Both the position numbers and the translations under genes were made by a program. Below, piece by piece: positions 10,362 to 21,181 of a stretch of DNA of 64,000 bases. The notes under the pieces are model-generated. The model saw only the letters and a list, made by a program, of their open reading frames with translations. It had not been told where the DNA came from and ran no database searches. Origin of the DNA: Doryteuthis pealeii (lineage: Eukaryota; Mollusca; Cephalopoda; Myopsida; Loliginidae); contig CM042157.1 in the NCBI GenBank assembly GCA_023376005.1, forward strand, positions 66,515,689 through 66,579,688, in the 5' to 3' direction. How positions within the stretch are numbered: the first letter of the stretch is position 1; each line of letters opens with the position of its first letter.

Positions 10362-10725
10362 TTAAAGTCATATTATGAAAAGCTATTGTGTTTCTTTGAA
10401 GATTGCTCATAGATAATTCTGACCAATATTTCAAGTTGCATGGTAATAAAAAAAAATTCTGAAAATTTCAGATAAAGGAAAAAAATGTCCAATAAAACAA
10501 CATGGCCGAACAAGCAATCATGATATTGCACTTGCTCTGACCTTTTGTTTTATAAAATTTTGATACCATCTTTTTTTTTTTTTTTTTTTCTCTGCACATA
10601 CTATTTCTTCAGTTATTCACTGGCTTTTTGATTCTGTGCAAACCATGAAAAAAAAAAAGAGTTCAATTTTCAATTATTTTAGATTGCATTTAAGAATGCA
10701 AATAGATTAATCCTAAATGTTATTT
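10120..10725. other. AT-rich stretch with long A and T runs
   Basis: This stretch contains an A run at about 10332-10358 and a T run at about 10570-10590, with no coding signal or recognised element. Confidence 0.6.
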
Positions 10726-10731
10726 TTTGTC

Positions 10732-10971
10732 CCTTTCTCAGTTGGTAGAGCGCCGCCTAGGAATCACAAGGTCACTGGTTTGATACTGGCCCTCGACAAG
10801 TCAGTGTATGAGTAGCAAAGAGATCTATGCAGAAAAGTGAGGTGCTGATGGTAGGTGTGGCGCTCACCTCAGATGCTTAAAACAATCTCCTTGGTCTAGT
10901 GCGAGTGAAAAGGGATAGACTCCCTCGCTATCTGGCTGATACTGACATTAGGCCACCCGCTGACTTTACTT
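10732..10971 (+). mobile_element. SINE1 copy, diverged
   Basis: The A-box region CTCAGTTGGTAGAGC and B-box region GGTTTGATACTGG are present. The body AGGTGTGGCGCTCACCTCAG and end GACTTTACTT match the family. Single-base deletions suggest an older copy. Confidence 0.85.
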
Positions 10972-11159
10972 TTTTATTTTATAGCAGAAAAATTTAAATA
11001 TAGTTTCTTTATTATTAAGTTGTAAGTAGTCTATGGAGTGGCCTCTTGTCTGTATTAACCAAACAGCAAAAAAGTATATTCTTTTCTAAGAGACTGAAAA
11101 GAAAGAATTAATAGGGTTGATTTAGTGGAAAGATCAAACTTGGACTCTGATGTCAGTTA

Positions 11160-11850
11160 ACTAGTGAAAGGGTAATTCCACGTTAAATCATCCAGAAAAA
11201 AGTAAAATTGTCACCCACCCCCTTCAATTTTTCTGAAATTCTTTCCAGGTGCGGATGAAGTTAGACAATCCCCAAAATTTGAGCTTTCAATTCCAAAAAA
11301 AAATTGGCAGAGTTATGTCAATTTTGAGCTCTCCAAATTTGTTGGGGTTTGCGAAAAATGGCGACTTTTTGTAATATATTTTTGTCTGTAAAATGAGTTA
11401 TAAAGCTTCCCTACTCCTAAAAATTGGCTTATAAAAGCATTTTTGCTCAAGGAATTGAAAAATGCTATTAAAAAAGTCTTAAAGTCAACCAATTTTAAGT
11501 TATTAATGATTTCTGATTTTTTTATTTGTTTTTTTTTTTTTTTATATATCATAGCAAGATCAATATCCTGATGTGGCATGCATCTATGACAAAAATTTTT
11601 TTTTCTATTATTTCATATATATTGGAAAATTATTTGTACCAAAAAGATAGTTTGCTTTTTGCTCAGAAATGGGTGGTCCACTTAATAAACTGACCCAGGA
11701 AGAATTTTGGCAAATGACTGAAATGACTAATTGGTGAACGCCAGCCAGGCCAAAATCTTCGGATAGGTCTGACCCAGAAAATTCTCCAACATTATTGATC
11801 CAGATTACCATTAATCCTATGTCTGTTTTCTTAGTTGATCAAAACTGAGG
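11160..11850. other. Unrecognised low-copy segment
   Basis: The segment begins near GGGTAATTCCACGTTAAATC and contains two short minus-strand frames of 88 and 67 codons. I recognise no domain in either, and the first is lysine-rich from A runs. It does not match another part of this window. It could be an unclassified transposon interior. Confidence 0.3.
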
Positions 11851-11963
11851 AATTTGGCTCAGCTGATCTATTTCAAGCTAAGAGGAAATCTTGGTCATTT
11901 AAAAGTGGGTAAATCTTTTTTTCTTTTTTTTTTTTGCTTTTTAAAGACCTCATCACAATTGAC

Positions 11964-12434
11964 AGCCAACCCTTTCAGCTGGGGCTTTAGAATACACCTA
12001 CTGCAGAGGGGTAAAAGACCCCCCCAATGGGGCCATCTGTTGGCCATGGGTGGTGACCCGTGATGTTTAAGGATGGAACTCAGGTGGCTGAGCAGTCCAT
12101 GACATACAACACCCCCCAGGTGGTCGGAGAGGACCCTCTGATCAATCAGCTGGTCTTGTCAAAACCTAGCACCTATATAATTGTCCCAACTCTATTGCCC
12201 TTATGGCAAGCCCCAACCCTTTTTATCATATATGCCCTAGAAGATGGTGGCTGATGGTTTTATTTTCCTGGGTATGACATTAAACTCTTGGTGAGGTTCT
12301 AGTTCTGGAGGTCTGGGAATGTGGAGCACTCCTTCATCACCATTTACTCCCAGGTCCACTCTGATCCCGAATGGTAGTACCTGTTAGGGTCCCATCTATG
12401 GGTTAAATAGAATAAAATGAGTTAAAAAAAAAAT

Positions 12435-12469
<35 letters not shown>

Positions 12470-12572
12470 TTGAATTTACAAAATTGAGTACAATTAAGAA
12501 TGAATAAAACAAAACATCTTCAGTATAAAATGACCGAATGGGTTCACATGCCGTAAAATCCAACCAACCTGC
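11964..12572 (+). mobile_element. Family C retroposon, full length
   Basis: It starts at CTTTCAGCTGGGGCTTTAGA and ends GTTCACATGCCGTAAAATCC followed by AACCAACC. It is collinear with the other copies, including CAGTCCATGACATACAACAC, CCTTATGGCAAGCC and GGTAGTACCTGTTAGGGTCC. A long A run interrupts the 3' part. Confidence 0.8.
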
Positions 12573-12672
12573 AATTAACAGCAAAAAAAGAACCCACACT
12601 CATAAAAAGAGTAGGCATGGAGGGGATCCGATCAGAAGTTACCTGACACACTAGGCTGTCTACCTATCCCAT

Positions 12673-12936
12673 TAGTTTAGTTTAGTTTAGAGTAAATAAG
12701 TCATCGGGGTGGCCTTAAAGTCAGTATCAGCCAGACAGTCTATCCCCTTTTCACTAGCACTAGACCAAGGAGATTATTTTAGTGACTGAAGTGAAGCGCC
12801 ACACCTACCATCAGCTCCTCACTTTACCGCACAGATCCCTGTGCTACTTATACGCTGAGTTGGCAAGGGCCGGTATCGAACCTGGAACCTTGTGGTTCCT
12901 AGTCGAATGCTTTACCGACTGAACTAAACCGGCCCT
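12673..12936 (-). mobile_element. SINE1 copy with (AAACT)n tail
   Basis: On the minus strand the tRNA-like head has GTTCAGTCGGTAAAGC and GGTTCGATACCGG, and the body runs to GATGACTTATTTACTC. The 3' tail then expands into about four AAACT units. Such tail microsatellites are common for retroposed SINEs. Confidence 0.9.
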
Positions 12937-12951
12937 CTTAGTTGAGAGTAG

Positions 12952-13325
12952 TGTTACATAATTCATGGGTAGCCTATGAATTATGCCTGTCGGTGTACTA
13001 AGATTTGAATTTGATAAATGGAAAGTTATCATTAACCGTTGTAGAAGTGATTGACAGGCAGTTCACCTTTTTGCTGACCTGTTTGCCGATTTCTGATTGA
13101 CTAAAGAAAAAACATGTGAAAGAGAACTGGCTTAGTTAGTTAGATTTTGGGCATTAGTCAAAGAAACTAGACATGGTATGGTCTGTCCCAAGATGCCAGC
13201 TTCTCACTGCGTAGTTATAAAACCCTATTGGGCTGATAAAGACGTCTTGTAAAACAATCAAGTCTTGCTTCATTATTACCAACCATGGAATGAGCACAGA
13301 CAACCCAGCCCAGAAGAAGGAAAAA
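12952..13325 (+). mobile_element. LTR-like repeat (family J), copy 1
   Basis: It begins TGTTACATAATTCATGGG. Towards the 3' side it has TATAAAACCC and then GATAAAG about 35 bp later, resembling a TATA box and polyadenylation signal inside an LTR. It is collinear with the reverse complement of 63.05-63.82 kb. The 3' boundary is unclear because homology continues through CAGCCCAGAAGAAGG. Calling it an LTR is inference. Confidence 0.45.
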
Positions 13326-13439
13326 TCATTGCAAAAGAAGATGGCCGCTGGCAAACCAGACCCACCATCATCTCTTCTTTCTTGCCATTTTTATATACTG
13401 ATGTAAAAGAGTATATAACAGTAGCTCTTTGCTCAACGA

Positions 13440-13750
13440 CCATCTAGCACATTTCTAAAGTCCATCCCTTCTCATTGTGGCAGGGCTGTGTAAACTTGGT
13501 AGTGTCAGAGCCATGCCTTCAGGAACCTGGTAGGGCCACCCAATGTGGCCAGGTCTGGCAGCCAGCGGGTCTGGTGAAAATTCTAAGGGCATCTCCATTA
13601 TAGTCAGTAATCAACAGCTTTTGGCATACTTGTTGCTGTGTCTGTGGAAAATCTGCGGCAAACAAGAGCATCTCCCTCCCCTGACTGGGATATGCATGTG
13701 GGGTTTGGGGACTGCTTGTGTCCTCAGCTTGGAGGTTAAAATCTGTTGAT
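13440..13750. other. GC-richer low-copy segment
   Basis: Base composition is higher in GC than its surroundings, with words such as GGCAGCCAGCGGGTCTGG. I find no second copy in this window. A plus-strand frame of 68 codons is present without a recognised domain. It may be the interior of the adjoining LTR-like element or the 5' part of a LINE. Confidence 0.3.
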
Positions 13751-13814
13751 TTTGCTGTTATTAGATAACGTTTTTATAACACAAACAACATGAGATATAT
13801 TTAAAAATGTCACT

Positions 13815-13992
13815 ATGTATTTACCAATGCACTCTGAACGAGCAGGATGTGACACAAGGTCAATTTTTAAGCAGTTTAACAGGTTTGAATTCAGTTTTCT
13901 TTCTCCTAGACCAGTTGCCTAACCAAGGTTAAAGAACCCAATCTGCTCTATTATTTACCCATAGCTTGGGGGAGAATAGTTAGAGGCATAAC
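13815..13992 (-). mobile_element. SINE2 3' half
   Basis: TATTTACCAATGCACTCTGA, AGCAGGATGTGACACAAGGT, TTTGAATTCAGTTTT and TTGCCTAACCAAGGTTAAAG are the SINE2 3' half on the minus strand. The tRNA head is missing. Confidence 0.7.
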
Positions 13993-14234
13993 TTTTTTTT
14001 TTTTTTTATTTAAAAATTTCAGCATAGATGATATTTTGTCCTTCCTAAAAGAAATAAAATGAAAAAAAAAATCAAAAAAATATAACAATAAACTTTAACT
14101 TTATCCTATAAACTTATCCCTCAAAGTGATTCCCTATCCATTTAGCAATAAACAACTGCTAACAACTTACTACCAAAATCAAGAAAAATCCTTGGAAAAA
14201 AAAAATAACAATAAATCTTATCCCCTCACAATTT

Positions 14235-14300
14235 ACTTCTTGGCATAAAATAACCCTAGATATTTTGACATACCGTTAAATCCAATCAATCAATCAATCA
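14235..14300 (+). mobile_element. Family C tail with (CAAT)n
   Basis: TTGGCATAAAATAACCC and GACATACCGTTAAATCC lead into four AATC units. This is a severely 5'-truncated family C copy with a tail microsatellite. Confidence 0.6.
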
Positions 14301-14334
14301 TCTGGGTAGTCCCTTAAAATCGATAATCACAACA

Positions 14335-14640
14335 TGAGTGGAGGGGTCACCAACTTGGAGCATCCCAGCCAGCAACCAAAATTAAGCTGCTCTTACTTGC
14401 TGTTGTAGCTCATCTGCTGCGTAGTGCTCCAGGTTGAGATTAACAGGCCTTAGAGCGGGAACGTCTTCATTGCCATGAACCACCAAATGCAAATGGGAAT
14501 TTCCTTTGCAATGTGTGTGACAGCATCTGCAAGTCATCCAGAATTGGACTAACTAGCCACTAGAGGGTCCACAACTGTTAAGACCTGGAGTGACGTCATC
14601 GTCGTCTGCGACGGACTTCTAAAAAGAAAAGGAAAAAGTT
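14335..14640 (+). pseudogene. LINE ORF2 C-terminal fragment, second copy
   Basis: The part from about 14475 matches the 3.13-3.5 kb LINE tail: CACCAAATGCAAATGGGAAT, CATCCAGAATTGGACTAACT and GTGACGTCATCGTCGTCTGC. Translation gives CKSHPELD in place of CKSRIGLTSH, so the finger is broken by a frameshift. The end CTTCTAAAAAGAAAAGG matches the tail of the other copy. Confidence 0.7.
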
Positions 14641-14698
14641 CTGCAGGATAATTAGAAATCAATTAGTTAATAAATTTATTCAATTGCTGGCAATGTGA

Positions 14699-14953
14699 AG
14701 TAAATTTGGCAGCGTAGCCTATTGTCGGTATCAGCTGTACAGCGAGGGGAGTCTATCCTCTCTTTGCTGGGTGATAATATTTTGCTGCGGTGGAGCGTCA
14801 CACCTACTATTAGCTGTCTCACTTTACTGTAGAGAGATAGATCAGATTATCCAAGCTGTGCTATTCATGCGCTGTGTTGGTGGGGACCAGAATTGAACCC
14901 AGAACCTTGTGATTCAAAGGCAGGTGCTCAACCAACTGAGCTAAATTGGATCC
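14699..14953 (-). mobile_element. SINE1 copy, diverged subfamily
   Basis: Head and body match SINE1 on the minus strand. This copy carries an extra segment, GCTTGGATAATCTGATCT, between the head and the body. A related insertion (GCTTAGGTAATCTGATCT) is in the copy at 48310-48515. The two define a distinct and probably older subfamily. Confidence 0.75.
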
Positions 14954-15147
14954 TCAGCATCAACATGTCCTGCTGACAGCACAGATACCCCCTGACGCTC
15001 TTTCACCAACCACCCTTATCAGTCATTGCTGTCACCCTCTGAAGGGCACAACTCTTAAAGAATTAAATGTCCAGAAATCTTTATAGGGCTTCAAAATTTG
15101 AAACGGAATAATCAATCTGAAAAGAAAAAACAACATGATCTAATTGT

Positions 15148-15382
15148 GGACTATATGACCTTTAGGCACCCCTTTTGCGATCTCGTTTCATAAGGACATT
15201 TTTTTATTTACACTGTCAAAATACGGTTGTTTGTTAGGGATTAGGGTTAGGGTTAAAGGTTATATAATTAAAAAAAAAAAAAACTATCAAAATCGTCTGT
15301 TAACAAACAACCAGATTGACAGTGTAAGAAATGTCCTTATGAATCGAGATCACAAAAGGGGTGCCTAAAGGTTATATGGTCC
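15148..15382. mobile_element. Fold-back element with telomere-like loop
   Basis: Arms of about 85 bp (15148-15232 and 15300-15382) are near-perfect inverted repeats; each includes CTTTAGGCACCCCTTTTG when read inward. The loop holds TTAGGGATTAGGGTTAGGG. TAATTG occurs within 1-2 nt of both ends and may be a target duplication. No protein is encoded. Confidence 0.8.
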
Positions 15383-15649
15383 TTAATTGCTATATATTAA
15401 TGAACATGCATCAAAGAATTGAGAGAAATGTAACTGCATATAAAAAAAATTGATAAATAGTTTAAAATAGGGAGTTACTTTTCTATCAACAACTTATGTT
15501 TACAAACATACCTGATTTTTTTTTTTCTCAAACATTTTTATTAGATCTGAGTGAGAATGTTCATTATGTATGTGAATTTTGTAAGGAAGAGGGCTGTAGG
15601 GGTCCAATATATATTTGCCTCCCCTTGAATCAAGTGAAATTGTTTCCAA

Positions 15650-15865
15650 ATTCAACTCCTTTGCACAGGTAGGATCCAACACAAGGTCAACATTTTAAAG
15701 CAGAGTTTAACAGGTTTGAATTCAGAGTTTTCCTTCTAGAGGGGTTGCCTAACCAAGGTTAAAGAGCCCAGTCTGCTATATGAACTGTAGCTTCGTCCAG
15801 GATCTGAATTCAGGCCGATGAGTCTATTTCCTACGAATATAACTATTAGACTACGCACCTAAGAC
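15650..15865 (-). mobile_element. SINE2 copy
   Basis: Body words GTTTAACAGGTTTGAATTCA and TTGCCTAACCAAGGTTAAAG are followed by CGTCCAGGATCTGAATTCAG, the B-box region in reverse. TCCTACGAATATAACTATTA then gives the A-box side. Part of the middle is deleted. Confidence 0.65.
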
Positions 15866-15881
15866 TCTATGTATTTATGTA

Positions 15882-16112
15882 TTTACCAACCCCTTTGTAC
15901 AAGCAGGATGTGACACAAGGTCATTTTTTTTAAAGCAGTTTAACAGGTTCGAATTCAGTTTTCCTTCTCCTAGACTGCTTACCATACCAAGTTTAAAGAG
16001 CCCAATCTGCGCTACTATTTACCCATAGCTGGAGGGAGAATAGATTTATATCTTTCCCAAGGGTATTAGTGCTAAGTAAAATGCTAACATTGTCCAGCAT
16101 CTGAGTACATAA
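15882..16112 (-). mobile_element. SINE2 copy
   Basis: AGCAGGATGTGACACAAGGT, TTTAACAGGTTCGAATTCAG and CCAATCTGCGCTACTATTTA match the family in order, and it ends near TTGTCCAGCATCTGAGT. It lies about 15 bp from the preceding copy in the same orientation. Confidence 0.7.
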
Positions 16113-16257
16113 GCAATTTTATCATAAAAGCTATCAATTTTATTATAAAATATATATTGATGAATATATATAATATATAAAAGCTATCAATGAAATCATT
16201 GCTTATTCATAAAGATGACAAAAAAAAAACAGATGAAAAATGCAGAATTTTTATTAA

Positions 16258-16545
16258 TCTATATATAAATCTTATCATAATGGAGATTGTGTTTTTCTGT
16301 CTGTAACAGAAACTATATCACTACTCAAGTCACAATTCCCTTAATTATTTACGTCACATTCTCCATCATTTTATTTTTATTTAAATCTCAATTATTAATA
16401 ATATTGTTTTACATAATACTGTTGGCTTTTTCTGCATATTAATAACTTGGAATTGTATTTATATATACAACAAAATAGTGGTTTACAGTGTGAACGAAAA
16501 GGCTAATTTGCATATTGATATTAAAAATCTGATTTTGATAAAGAT
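16258..16545 (+). mobile_element. Helitron-A 5' part
   Basis: The copy starts TCTATATATAAATCTTATCA directly after an A, then ATGGAGATTGTGTTTTTCTG and GTAACAGAAACTATATCACT. It runs to the interior word CTAATTTGCATATTGATATT and stops near a long T run. The 3' hairpin and CTAG are absent, so it is 3'-truncated. Confidence 0.75.
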
Positions 16546-16548
16546 ATG

Positions 16549-16581
<33 letters not shown>

Positions 16582-16599
16582 CAAAATCACTGGATTAAA

Positions 16600-17224
16600 T
16601 TCAAAATCTTATAATGTAGATTGTGTGTTTTTCTGTCTGTAACAGAAACTATATCACTACTCAAGTCACAATTCCCTTAGTTATTTACGTCACATTCTCC
16701 AGGATTTAATTTTTATTCAAATCTCAATTAGTAATAAAATTGTTTTACATTATATACTAATAACATGCAATTGTATTTATATATATATATTACACAACAA
16801 AATAGTGGTTTACAGTGAACGGGAAGGCTAATTTGCATATTAATATTAAAAATTTGATTTTAATAAATATGTGCTTAGTATTATTGATTTCTAATTGTTT
16901 GGTTTTATCTTAATGAATATAAGCAAAAATCTTAAAAGAAATCCATTAACAAGAAGAAATAACTAATTTTATTCTTTACTTCCTATTTTAACTAAATAGT
17001 TAAATTAGGAAAATTTAGCAATGAAAGACGAGTGATAGAAGAGTAAGTTTCAGTTGTTCTATTTTTCGATTATACCCACCTCTATTTGAAATCTTTTTAT
17101 CTGCATTCTTATTTAGTTTCATTAGCCTTTCTAATTTAAGATAATATTTTATTACATTAGAACTTAAATTAGAAGGGTGCATATATTTGCTAGTATAGAT
17201 AAGAAGGGTGCATATATTTGCTAG
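16600..17224 (+). mobile_element. Helitron-A copy with duplicated 3' terminus
   Basis: A second, near-complete copy follows: ATGTAGATTGTGTGTTTTTC at the 5' side, the interior TTAACTAAATAGTTAAATTA, and the 3' end AGAAGGGTGCATATATTTGC then TAG. The last 31 bp, ending in CTAG, occur twice (CTAG at 17190-17193 and 17221-17224). The left half of the terminal hairpin is missing, so this terminus is probably inactive. Confidence 0.75.
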
Positions 17225-17239
17225 TATAGATAAGATTTA

Positions 17240-17615
17240 TTTTTAACTTTTTAAATCCTGAGCAATGCCAGGTAGTTCTGTTAGTAATCTATATAAAATA
17301 CAAATTATAACTCAATATTTTCTATTATATAGAGTGGTTATTAATCTTTAATTTCATTTATACAGACATTTAGTTAAATAGACTTTATTTCTGCAATATT
17401 TTTTTCTTCTAAAATGTTGCATCAACTTACCAACTAGTATTGCCAGTTGGTAGGTATTTCTATGTATATAAATAGCATAATTATATATCCCTTGTAACTG
17501 TTCCAATATATTTAATATTTAAATAGGACAGTGTTCTGGTTCTTTTTACTCCTTGTATTGATTGTACTTCTTTCTCTGGAAATATATTTTCTTGGCAAAT
17601 ACCCATTTTTAAATA
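17240..17615. other. AT-rich stretch, no gene seen
   Basis: It contains one short word shared in reverse with 22535-22590 (GCAATGCCAGGTAGTTCTG). Otherwise no element or frame of note is seen. Confidence 0.5.
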
Positions 17616-17617
17616 TA

Positions 17618-19815
17618 CAGTGGTACTTTGACTTACGAGCATTCACAGTACCAAGCTGTCACTCGGTCGATGTGTTGTTAGCCAAAATTTGAGGTGTGAG
17701 CAGGCGTTCAGATACAATTATGTTAACAAGTTCACTAGAAATATTCAAGTTTCCCCAATTTATTACACCGAAGAGAAATCCGGTTTAGCTCCGTCGGTAG
17801 AGTGTCTGACTAGGAACCACAAGGCGTATGGAGCACAGGGATCCGTGTGGTAAAGTAAGGAGCTGATGGTAGGCTCAGTCAGTAGAGTGTCTGACTAGGA
17901 ACCACAAGGTTCCTGGTTTGATGCCAGCCCTCGGCGTATGAGTAGCACAGGGATCCGTGTGGTAAAGTAAGGAGCTGATGGTAGGCTCAGTCAGTAGAGT
18001 GTCTGACTAGGAACCACAAGGTTCCTGGTTTGATGCCAGCCCTCGGCGTATGAGTAGCACAGGGATCCGTGTGGTAAAGTAAGGAGCTGATGGTAGGCTC
18101 AGTCAGTAGAGTGTCTGACTAGGAACCACAAGGTTCCTGGTTTGATGCCAGCCCTCGGCGTATGAGTAGCACAGGGATCCGTGTGGTAAAGTAAGGAGCT
18201 GATGGTAGGCTCAGTCAGTAGAGTGTCTGACTAGGAACCACAAGGTTCCTGGTTTGATGCCAGCCCTCGGCGTATGAGTAGCACAGGGATCCGTGTGGTA
18301 AAGTAAGGAGCTGATGGTAGGCTCAGTCAGTAGAGTGTCTGACTAGGAACCACAAGGTTCCTGGTTTGATGCCAGCCCTCGGCGTATGAGTAGCACAGGG
18401 ATCCGTGTGGTAAAGTAAGGAGCTGATGGTAGGCTCAGTCAGTAGAGTGTCTGACTAGGAACCACAAGGTTCCTGGTTTGATGCCAGCCCTCGGCGTATG
18501 AGTAGCACAGGGATCCGTGTGGTAAAGTAAGGAGCTGATGGTAGGCTCAGTCAGTAGAGTGTCTGACTAGGAACCACAAGGTTCCTGGTTTGATGCCAGC
18601 CCTCGGCGTATGAGTAGCACAGGGATCCGTGTGGTAAAGTAAGGAGCTGATGGTAGGCTCAGTCAGTAGAGTGTCTGACTAGGAACCACAAGGTTCCTGG
18701 TTTGATGCCAGCCCTCGGCGTATGAGTAGCACAGGGATCCGTGTGGTAAAGTAAGGAGCTGATGGTAGGCTCAGTCAGTAGAGTGTCTGACTAGGAACCA
18801 CAAGGTTCCTGGTTTGATGCCAGCCCTCGGCGTATGAGTAGCACAGGGATCCGTGTGGTAAAGTAAGGAGCTGATGGTAGGCTCAGTCAGTAGAGTGTCT
18901 GACTAGGAACCACAAGGTTCCTGGTTTGATGCCAGCCCTCGGCGTATGAGTAGCACAGGGATCCGTGTGGTAAAGTAAGGAGCTGATGGTAGGCTCAGTC
19001 AGTAGAGTGTCTGACTAGGAACCACAAGGTTCCTGGTTTGATGCCAGCCCTCGGCGTATGAGTAGCACAGGGATCCATGTGGTAAAGTAAGGAGCTGATG
19101 GTAGGCTCAGTCAGTAGAGGGTCTGACAAGGAACCACAAGGTTCCTGGTTTGATGCCAGCCCTCGGCGTATGAGTAGCACAGGGATCCGTGTGGTAAAGT
19201 AAGGAGCTGATGGTAGGTGTGGCGCTCCACCTCAGATGCAAAAACAATCTCCTTGGTCTAGTGCTAGTGAAAAGGGGATTGACTCCCTTGCTCTCTGGCT
19301 GATAATGACTTCAAGCCACCTCGACAAAGGGAAGAAGGCGGTGCTGCCAAAAGGTCGACTTGTTTTCATTTTAAAAATGAATTAAAATTAAATCGATTAT
19401 TTAAGAACAAATTTATATTTGGAGATATTTAAAAATATACATAGAAATAGCATTGAAATTCTACTTAAACATATCCAGCATTTGTAAATCTCAAAAGTAA
19501 ACAAATCAATACACCAGGGTTTACCTCCACTACCTAGGTGATGCTGGGTAGCCACTTCTAGTAAAAAAAAAAAAAAAAAAAAAGCATTAAGATATTTTAC
19601 AGCACATAATTAATTACATTATATTGTCTTTTTTTATACAATACAATGCTATTTCTCTCATTTAAAAAATCATTAAAAAAAATTAGTTTTTTTTTTTTTT
19701 TTCTGGAATGGATTAATGGCATTTCAGTTTATTTCGATGGGGAAAATTGATTTGATATAAGAGGAAATTGACTTACAAGTGGATTGAATTGAACTTGTAC
19801 GTCAAGGTATCACTG
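17618..19815. mobile_element. Mariner-like element split by the SINE1 array
   Basis: The left end CAGTGGTACTTTGACTTACG and the right end CGTCAAGGTATCACTG are inverted matches. TA dinucleotides flank both (17616-17617 and 19816-19817), as for Tc1/mariner elements. The SINE1-derived array occupies about 17780-19320 inside it. Its right part recurs at 20.0-20.15 kb. No transposase frame is visible. Confidence 0.75.
17780..19325 (+). repeat. Tandem array of SINE1 head, 112-bp unit
   Basis: The word AGGCTCAGTCAGTAGAG recurs at 17871, 17983, 18095, 18207, 18319, 18431, 18543, 18655, 18767, 18879, 18991 and 19103, exactly every 112 bp. Each unit holds an A-box-like GGCTCAGTCAGTAG, a B-box-like GGTTTGATGCC and the first body segment GTAAAGTAAGGAGCTGATGG. 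A shortened unit precedes the first, and the last runs into a normal SINE1 body and end. By eye the inner units are identical; only the last two show substitutions. Frames across it are by-products of the repeat. Confidence 0.97.
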
Positions 19816-20029
19816 TAGTTGCAAAATTGGACAGATCAGTTGAATTTATATGCACAATATTTCGGCCAAGTACCTTCTGGCCTTCTTCAGTTGTTTAATG
19901 TCAAACTCAGGAGCCTTCATATTACTTTGACATTAAAACATATTACATCACATAATTTATTACATTCTATTTTATTACGTTTTTATACAATTCAGTGCTA
20001 TTTTTCTTATTTAAAAAAATTAATGTATT

Positions 20030-20150
20030 TTTGCAGGGCTGGAATGGATTAATAGCATTTCAGTTTATGTCGATGGGGAAAATTGATTTGATATACGAGG
20101 AAATTTAATTACAAGTGGAAAAAATTTAACTTGTAAGTCAAGGTACCAAT
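20030..20150. mobile_element. Mariner-like MITE 3' part
   Basis: GGCTGGAATGGATTAATAGC, TCGATGGGGAAAATTGATTT and AACTTGTAAGTCAAGGTACC match the right part of the element ending at 19815. The left end was not found. A weaker third match lies at 20310-20400. Confidence 0.6.
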
Positions 20151-20399
20151 CTAAAATAAAATATGATTTAACAATTTGTATCATCGAGATTCTATTAAAA
20201 ATGTTTACAAAGTTATACCTTTCTGTTACCTGAATTAAGAAAGTATTAACTGTATTATTTGTATTATTTACTGTTTTATTTGTTTTCAAAAAATACAGCC
20301 CTACCTCTATTAACGTCTTTATTTTTTATTTCAATTGATTTGATATATGAGTAAATTGATTTATAAGCGGAATGGTTTAAAGTGAAAGTACCAATGTAT

Positions 20400-20790
20400 T
20401 TCCTTCTAGTATAATCAACATGGTAGATACATACATTACACTTACTTGATCAATACTTCTAAATCAATAAATATTATAATCTTTCAGATTTGAATCTAAT
20501 ATTTCCTCTGTTTTAACTAAAGAACTATTTCCTAACTTGTATACACCTGTTGAAATTGATATCTTATCCTCAAATGCTGATAATCAATTGATATCTGATA
20601 TTGATTCTAGTGCTATTTTCTTTTGATCAAATCTAGGTAAATATCCAAAGTACACCTGAGATTTGATTAAGGTGTGCTGTACAGGTAAATTCTTACAAGC
20701 TGGTAACAACTGCATGTATGTTCGGAGGAGTCAAAAATTATCCGCACTTTTGCCATAACATCTTTATTATTGTCTATGAATGCATGCATA
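20400..20790. other. No gene or repeat recognised
   Basis: The stretch is AT-rich with stops in all frames. GGAGTCAAAAATTATCCGCA near 20730 resembles a MITE end, but no partner was found. Confidence 0.5.
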
Positions 20791-20796
20791 TAGCTG

Positions 20797-21143
20797 TCCT
20801 GTCATCTGGGGCTATAGAATACACTGACTGCACCATTGCAAAGGGGTAAGACCCCCCCCCCTCCAATGGGGCCACCTGTTGGCTGTGGGGTTTTGACTCA
20901 TGATACTTAAGGATGGTATCTCGGTGTCTGAGCAGTCCTTGACTCCACTTTGGCCATGAGGTAAGACGGATAGACGGAGAGGCACCCTTCGATCAATTGA
21001 CTGATCACATCAAGCCCTAGCACCTATATGATTGTCTCAACACTATTGCCCTTATGGCAACCCCTAACCCTTTTAAGCATATATGTGCTAGAAGGCAGTG
21101 TCTGAGGATCTTAGTGTTCTGGGTATGACATTAAACTGCATCA
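20797..21143 (+). mobile_element. Family C, 3'-truncated copy
   Basis: It starts CCTGTCATCTGGGGCTATAG and proceeds through TGGGGCCACCTGTTGGC and CCTTATGGCAA to ATGACATTAAACTGCATC. The sequence then leaves the family at TTAAGTTCAAG, so the GGTAGTACC part and the tail are missing. Confidence 0.7.
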
Positions 21144-21181
21144 AGTTAAGTTCAAGTTTTTATTATATATATATATATATA

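Noticed and set aside
15230..15260. Interstitial telomere or chromosome end
   Set aside because: Only two to three TTAGGG-like units are present and they lie in the loop of a fold-back element.
17780..19325. Possible CRISPR array
   Set aside because: The repeats are contiguous 112-bp units with no unique spacers, and the units derive from a tRNA-like SINE in a eukaryotic setting.
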